A stretch of DNA of 64,000 nt, taken from JAGRCP01 sp942490705 (lineage in GTDB: Bacteria; Chloroflexota; Anaerolineae; Caldilineales; Caldilineaceae). The position numbers and the translations under genes are program-made. Below are positions 61,401-64,000 of this stretch, piece after piece. Under the pieces are notes generated by a model. The model was not told where the DNA came from, did no database searches, and saw only the letters and a program-made list of their open reading frames with translations. Within the stretch, counting starts at the first letter, position 1. Each line of letters starts with the position of its first letter. The stretch covers positions 124,001 to 188,000 of the forward strand of contig CALNXY010000004.1 of the NCBI GenBank assembly GCA_942490705.1. Direction: 5' to 3'.

Positions 61401-62959
61401 CACTGATTGACGGGATTACGCGGCTCAACGTGACGCCGCTGCAGGTTATTTCGAGTCCTGCAAACCCCATGCTGAGCATTGCGCGCAAGTTTACAAACCT
61501 TGACTTCCGCCTCTTCTATAGCAACAACACAGTATCATACAACGGCAACCGGCCGAGCCTGGCCGCACGCCCCACCATCGTCAACATCGCCGCCGAAGTC
61601 GTCGACAACAATGGCAACGACGAGGTGCAGTTCCAGATTACGACCGTGGGCGACCCCTCGGCGGGCATACAAGAAGTCTGGATCACCTATACGGGCGACG
61701 GTTCGTTCGCAAATAAGTGGCAGTCCCTCGATCTGGTGCAGGATGCAACGGAGTCTGCGCTTTGGACAGGAACGCTGCCGCTGGGCGCATCGACCCCTTC
61801 GGCGTTCCGCTTTATGGTGCAGGCCGTCAACGGCGTGGGCCTGGTAAGCCTGGACCTCAATCTGGGCGCGTACTACAATCTGACCGATGATCTGACCAAC
61901 CCGGCGCCGCCCGTTCGGACTGCAACCAGCGTGACATTGCAGTCGCCGCTGCCGACGTCGGGGCGCTATGGCGAGACCGTAACGCTGAGCGCTTTGCTCG
62001 TCGACGACACGGACGCGCCCCTTGCCAACCAGCGTGTGACCTTCAGCCTTGGCTCGCAGCAGCGCTCTGTCTTCACCGATGGCGACGGGATTGCGGCCAT
62101 TGACTACCCGCTCTATGCTTCGCCCAATACCTATGATCTGCGCGCCTCCTATGCAGGCAATGCGACCTACGCGCCTTCGTTTGATGAGGCGAGCTTTCTC
62201 CTGGAGAAACAGGACACTGACTTGACACCTGAGCAACCCGCGCCTAGCGTACCAGTCGGACAAGACAGTGGCATCGTTGTGACATTAGCCGACGACCTTG
62301 GGCGACCGCTGAGTCAAGAGACCGTGATCTTCACCGTCATCAGTCAGAGCGCTGCCGCCAGCCGGAGCCTGGCGGCCAACCAGGACACGGCCTTCAGCAT
62401 TCCGATCATCACCGATTATGCCGGGCGTGCGCCCCTGGGTATCGTGCCGCTGCCACCCGGCATCTATTCGGTAAATGCCTATTTTAGCGGGACCGTGCCG
62501 CTGCTGCCCGACGGGACGCTGGTGCTCGTGAATGAACTCTACAATTCAACGACATCCTCTACACTTACCATCGAATTCACCGATGGCACGGTGCCCGTGA
62601 CGCTGGGCTGGTTCCTGGCTGCGCGCGCCGGCGCCGGCGTCGTCGACTTCCACTGGCAAACTGCGACCGAGACGGGCACAGCCGGCTTCAATCTGCTGGC
62701 AGAAGGCGCGGACGGCGCCCGCAACCAAGTCAATCCCACGCTGATCCAATCGGCTGCAATTGACTCGGTGGAGCCGCTCGACTACCGCTACGCTGCCGTG
62801 ACGGACAGCTCCTCCTTCTATCTGGAAGAGGTGAGCATCGAAGGCAAGCGGGTCGAGTATGGCCCCTTCGAGCTCGGCGTCGAGTTCGGCAGCTACAGCC
62901 TGCCCAGCAACGTCGAACTGAGCGAGCGGGTCTGGTTGCCATTGGTGATGGAAGAGTAG
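58487..62959 (+). CDS. Exported gingipain-like (C25) peptidase with PEAFS repeats
   Basis: 1,490-aa secreted protein. A signal peptide is at residues 1-36. An exposed beta-rich part leads to 19 tandem five-residue units at residues 257-351, 18 PEAFS and one PLVFA. The next region has a C25-like caspase fold: LKYIVIVGGDNVIPFFRYPD, LGVGRLVETPAEI, then His682 (FLAGHFSASG) and Cys719 (YSAGCHSGYN), fitting a His-Cys dyad. After it comes a beta-domain region with invasin/Ig-like repeats (TLSALLVDDTDAPLANQRVTF). It ends VWLPLVMEE. GGAG lies 6 bases before the ATG. It is probably a surface or extracellular cysteine protease; its substrate and sorting path are unknown. Confidence 0.88.
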   Translation: MGHPIHRPTVVRILRLTLLVSLLTTLIAPYETSAHAASLAISLPDGAISVTDSYEEGAVKPILECVADVGDSVYEARFGYLNENVEPITIPIGDDNKFSPAPVNRGQSTEFLPGRVVNAFSVDFTGDNLVWTLEGPDDRRRTATASAGSTRCAPTGPNNTSWPNALDIDLVGSPAGGAPRVIQFDEAQTGVVTGYLEELGESRWYKFAVQPNSQATITLQDLPADYNLTVYRDIQAAYNDLLLAQDDLTLLNAEFAPEAFSPEAFSPEAFSPEAFSPEAFSPEAFSPEAFSPLVFAPEAFSPEAFSPEAFSPEAFSPEAFSPEAFSPEAFSPEAFSPEAFSPEAFSPEAFSAAQSKNILGVSSFLGLTAEGLILNTWNNTGDFYVRVSGRNGAFSLASPYTLTVTLSSGACLGVSAELPPSSLTPANGGFDTLILADLGRLDGDTAELQARLDTFAARAEIAGTIIDVGADARVIAANAQADANPACPYAKNLVADAIEEIVDAYWELNPLKYIVIVGGDNVIPFFRYPDQALLAPEQNYVPPVRDFTASQASLRLSYVLGQDEYGSRFDLSTGADLLPIPQLGVGRLVETPAEITTMLDAYLSTAAGVVATPDSALVTGYDFLDDAALAVESELAAGIGTSINTLLTPGDVAPTDPSSWTADDLRSALLGQRNDLIFLAGHFSASGALAADYSTRLSAGEVALSLVDLTNALIYSAGCHSGYNVVNEHAVPNLTEQPDWAQAFARKGATFIGGTGYQYGDTEFIEYGERLYLEFTRQLRLGTGPVAIGTALADAKRVYLAETPELRGIHEKTIIQSTLFGLPMLSVDLPAGRISDPAARAMATSTTGYLTDPGATLGLSYADVTVAPSLTRQDIDLTNIADNSTQTATYWTGADGTITNPAEPVLPLEVVDATVENTTLRGVGFRGGDFEDIPNLVPLTGAPATEIRGVHGFFFTETFYPVRTWSVNYIGALIDGITRLNVTPLQVISSPANPMLSIARKFTNLDFRLFYSNNTVSYNGNRPSLAARPTIVNIAAEVVDNNGNDEVQFQITTVGDPSAGIQEVWITYTGDGSFANKWQSLDLVQDATESALWTGTLPLGASTPSAFRFMVQAVNGVGLVSLDLNLGAYYNLTDDLTNPAPPVRTATSVTLQSPLPTSGRYGETVTLSALLVDDTDAPLANQRVTFSLGSQQRSVFTDGDGIAAIDYPLYASPNTYDLRASYAGNATYAPSFDEASFLLEKQDTDLTPEQPAPSVPVGQDSGIVVTLADDLGRPLSQETVIFTVISQSAAASRSLAANQDTAFSIPIITDYAGRAPLGIVPLPPGIYSVNAYFSGTVPLLPDGTLVLVNELYNSTTSSTLTIEFTDGTVPVTLGWFLAARAGAGVVDFHWQTATETGTAGFNLLAEGADGARNQVNPTLIQSAAIDSVEPLDYRYAAVTDSSSFYLEEVSIEGKRVEYGPFELGVEFGSYSLPSNVELSERVWLPLVMEE
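59255..59539 (+). repeat. 15-bp coding tandem repeat array (19 units)
   Basis: Nineteen 15-base units encode PEAFS (unit 8 encodes PLVFA). Most base differences between units fall at synonymous third positions and in the two Ser codon boxes (AGY and TCN). Confidence 0.97.
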
Positions 62960-62978
62960 GGCACGCCTGCAACAATAG

Positions 62979-63029
62979 AAGAGCGCCGTACGCACAACTT
63001 GCTTGCGTACGGCGCTCTTTTTGTTTTTG
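62979..63029 (+). terminator. Strong intrinsic terminator
   Basis: Perfect 16-bp stem, arms at 62979-62994 and 63004-63019, with a 9-base loop, running into a T-rich tract (TTTTTGTTTTT). It ends the peptidase gene. Its reverse reading may also serve the convergent TPR gene. Confidence 0.92.
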
Positions 63030-63060
63030 ACCACGCAATAATCCATCCCTGCCGGCTTCT

Positions 63061-64000
63061 CTATGCGACCGTCATGGCCTCGCGGATGGCCTCAGCCGGG
63101 GCGAGTGTCTGTCCGGCCGCGGTGGCGGACGCCTGCTCGTCCTCGCTCAATGCCGCCCGGGCCGGTTCGAGCAGTTCCTCGAGGCGTTCCTGCTCTGCTG
63201 TGGAAAGGGGCGCACCGATGGTATCGCGCAGCGCCGCTGCCGCACCCGCCAGGCGCAACGCTCGCGCCGGTTGCTCTGGCGCGGACAGGGCGGCGAATGA
63301 CTCCAAGATAAAGGCGATTGCCCGCTGTTCCCCCAGCGTGCGGTTGATCTCCAGGCTCTCGGCGAGGCAGGCGCGTGCGGCAGCGGTGTCGCCCATATCG
63401 AGCGCCACTTCGGCAAGGCTGGTGAGGGTATTGGCAATCGACCACTTATCGCCCAACAGGCGGGTGATTTCCAGACTCTCCTCCAGCTGCGTGCGGGCTG
63501 TGATGAAGTCGCTGCGGTAGCGGGCAAGCAGGCCCAGGTTATTCAGGGAATTGGCGATCGCCCAACGATCGCCAACGAGGCGGCGAATGCTCAGGCTCTC
63601 TTCATAGAGTTGCTGCGCACGTGCATAGTCATCTTCGAACCGGGCCAAAATGCCGAGATTGCTCAGCAAACTGGCAACGTTGGGTTTGTCGTCCAGCTGT
63701 TGACGAATCGTGAGGCTGCGCTCATAGCGCTCACGCGCCTGCTCATACTCGCCCTGCTGTGCCGCCAATGTGCCGAGGTAGTGGAGCGCCTGGCCCACGC
63801 CGGCCCGATCATCCTGTGCCTCGAAATTGGCTCGTGCGCGCTCTAACCAGTCGGCCGCATCGTCATAGCGGCCCTGCTTGCGCAACAACTCGCCCATGGC
63901 CGCTTCGCATCGGCTCTGCAACTCCGGCGCGTGAGGATCATCCAGCTCTTCTGCAGTCTCAAGGGCCGCAGCGTAGAGTTCTTCGACCGCCTCCCACTGG
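63061..64000 (-). CDS. TPR-repeat protein, C-terminal part (continues beyond the window)
   Basis: At least 312 residues of a helical protein made of TPR units of the type LHYLGTLAAQQGEYEQARERYERSL, repeated about six times (LSNLGILARFEDDYARAQQLYEESL, LNNLGLLARYRSDFITARTQLEESL and so on). The frame is still open at base 64000, so the N-terminus is outside. The C-terminal 80 residues (LRLAGAAAALRDTIGAPLS, ERLEELLEPARAALSEDE) resemble the end of large Chloroflexota/Actinobacteria regulators of the SARP, AfsR or adenylate-cyclase-plus-ATPase type. I therefore infer a signalling protein, but its N-terminal domain is unseen. Confidence 0.8.
   Translation of the reverse strand, partial: QWEAVEELYAAALETAEELDDPHAPELQSRCEAAMGELLRKQGRYDDAADWLERARANFEAQDDRAGVGQALHYLGTLAAQQGEYEQARERYERSLTIRQQLDDKPNVASLLSNLGILARFEDDYARAQQLYEESLSIRRLVGDRWAIANSLNNLGLLARYRSDFITARTQLEESLEITRLLGDKWSIANTLTSLAEVALDMGDTAAARACLAESLEINRTLGEQRAIAFILESFAALSAPEQPARALRLAGAAAALRDTIGAPLSTAEQERLEELLEPARAALSEDEQASATAAGQTLAPAEAIREAMTVA

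Overview
The window looks like a chromosomal piece of a Chloroflexota bacterium, most likely the Anaerolineae/Caldilineae side of the phylum. This is inferred from several features. The DNA is moderately GC-rich. There are large MalT-like LuxR regulators, several exported proteins with cohesin, dockerin, cadherin or Ig-like modules, and two exported proteins that end in a short ...PL(I/V).. tail. There are also many binding-protein transporters and a giant cyclic-glucan-synthase-like enzyme. I found no rRNA, tRNA, CRISPR array, integrase or transposase.

Layout. 0-7.1 kb, mostly minus strand: a nitroreductase, a DUF2202 ferritin-like exported protein, the peroxide-defence pair katG-perR, and an exported HtrA protease paired with a CIA30-domain lipoprotein. 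7.8-13.1 kb: a Kup potassium transporter, a creatininase-family hydrolase and an S9-type peptidase whose Asp and His catalytic positions look altered. 13.4-24.05 kb: a branched-chain amino-acid type ABC system, with the binding protein divergent from livH-livM-livG-livF. Its last gene, livF, is split by a 5.5 kb island. A perfect 84-bp copy of the livF 3' end stands on each side of the island, and the native livF stop survives only after the second copy. The island holds frameshifted remains of exported beta-helix, cadherin, cohesin and dockerin proteins.

24.07-31.2 kb: a single-chain Rieske plus thiamine-diphosphate enzyme, a free-standing RarA/MgsA C-terminal-domain protein with a small membrane protein, a 963-aa MalT-like regulator, a Lys-rich 41-aa protein and a DUF5661 protein. 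31.3-41.1 kb: a tandem universal stress protein translationally coupled to a cyclic beta-1,2-glucan synthase-like protein of about 2,940 aa (GT84 + GH94). 41.2-47.1 kb: a solitary sufB, three small hypothetical proteins, an exported protein built of two repeated domains, and a DGPF/YCII protein with its partner ECF sigma factor.

47.2-54.8 kb, mostly minus strand: a LysE exporter, abutting remnants of an enolase-superfamily gene and an LtrA gene, then SDR, RraA and a complete carbohydrate ABC transporter. This reads as a sugar or sugar-acid uptake and catabolism locus. 55.1-64 kb: a DinB/mycothiol-type protein, a SpecificRecomb-family membrane protein, a 1,490-aa exported protein with 19 PEAFS-type pentapeptide repeats in front of a gingipain-like (C25) peptidase domain, and a TPR protein that runs off the right edge.

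A dispersed repeat with the core TTCGACAGGCTCA occurs at three places (13.1, 27.3 and 55.8 kb). The two long copies are clearly homologous to each other.
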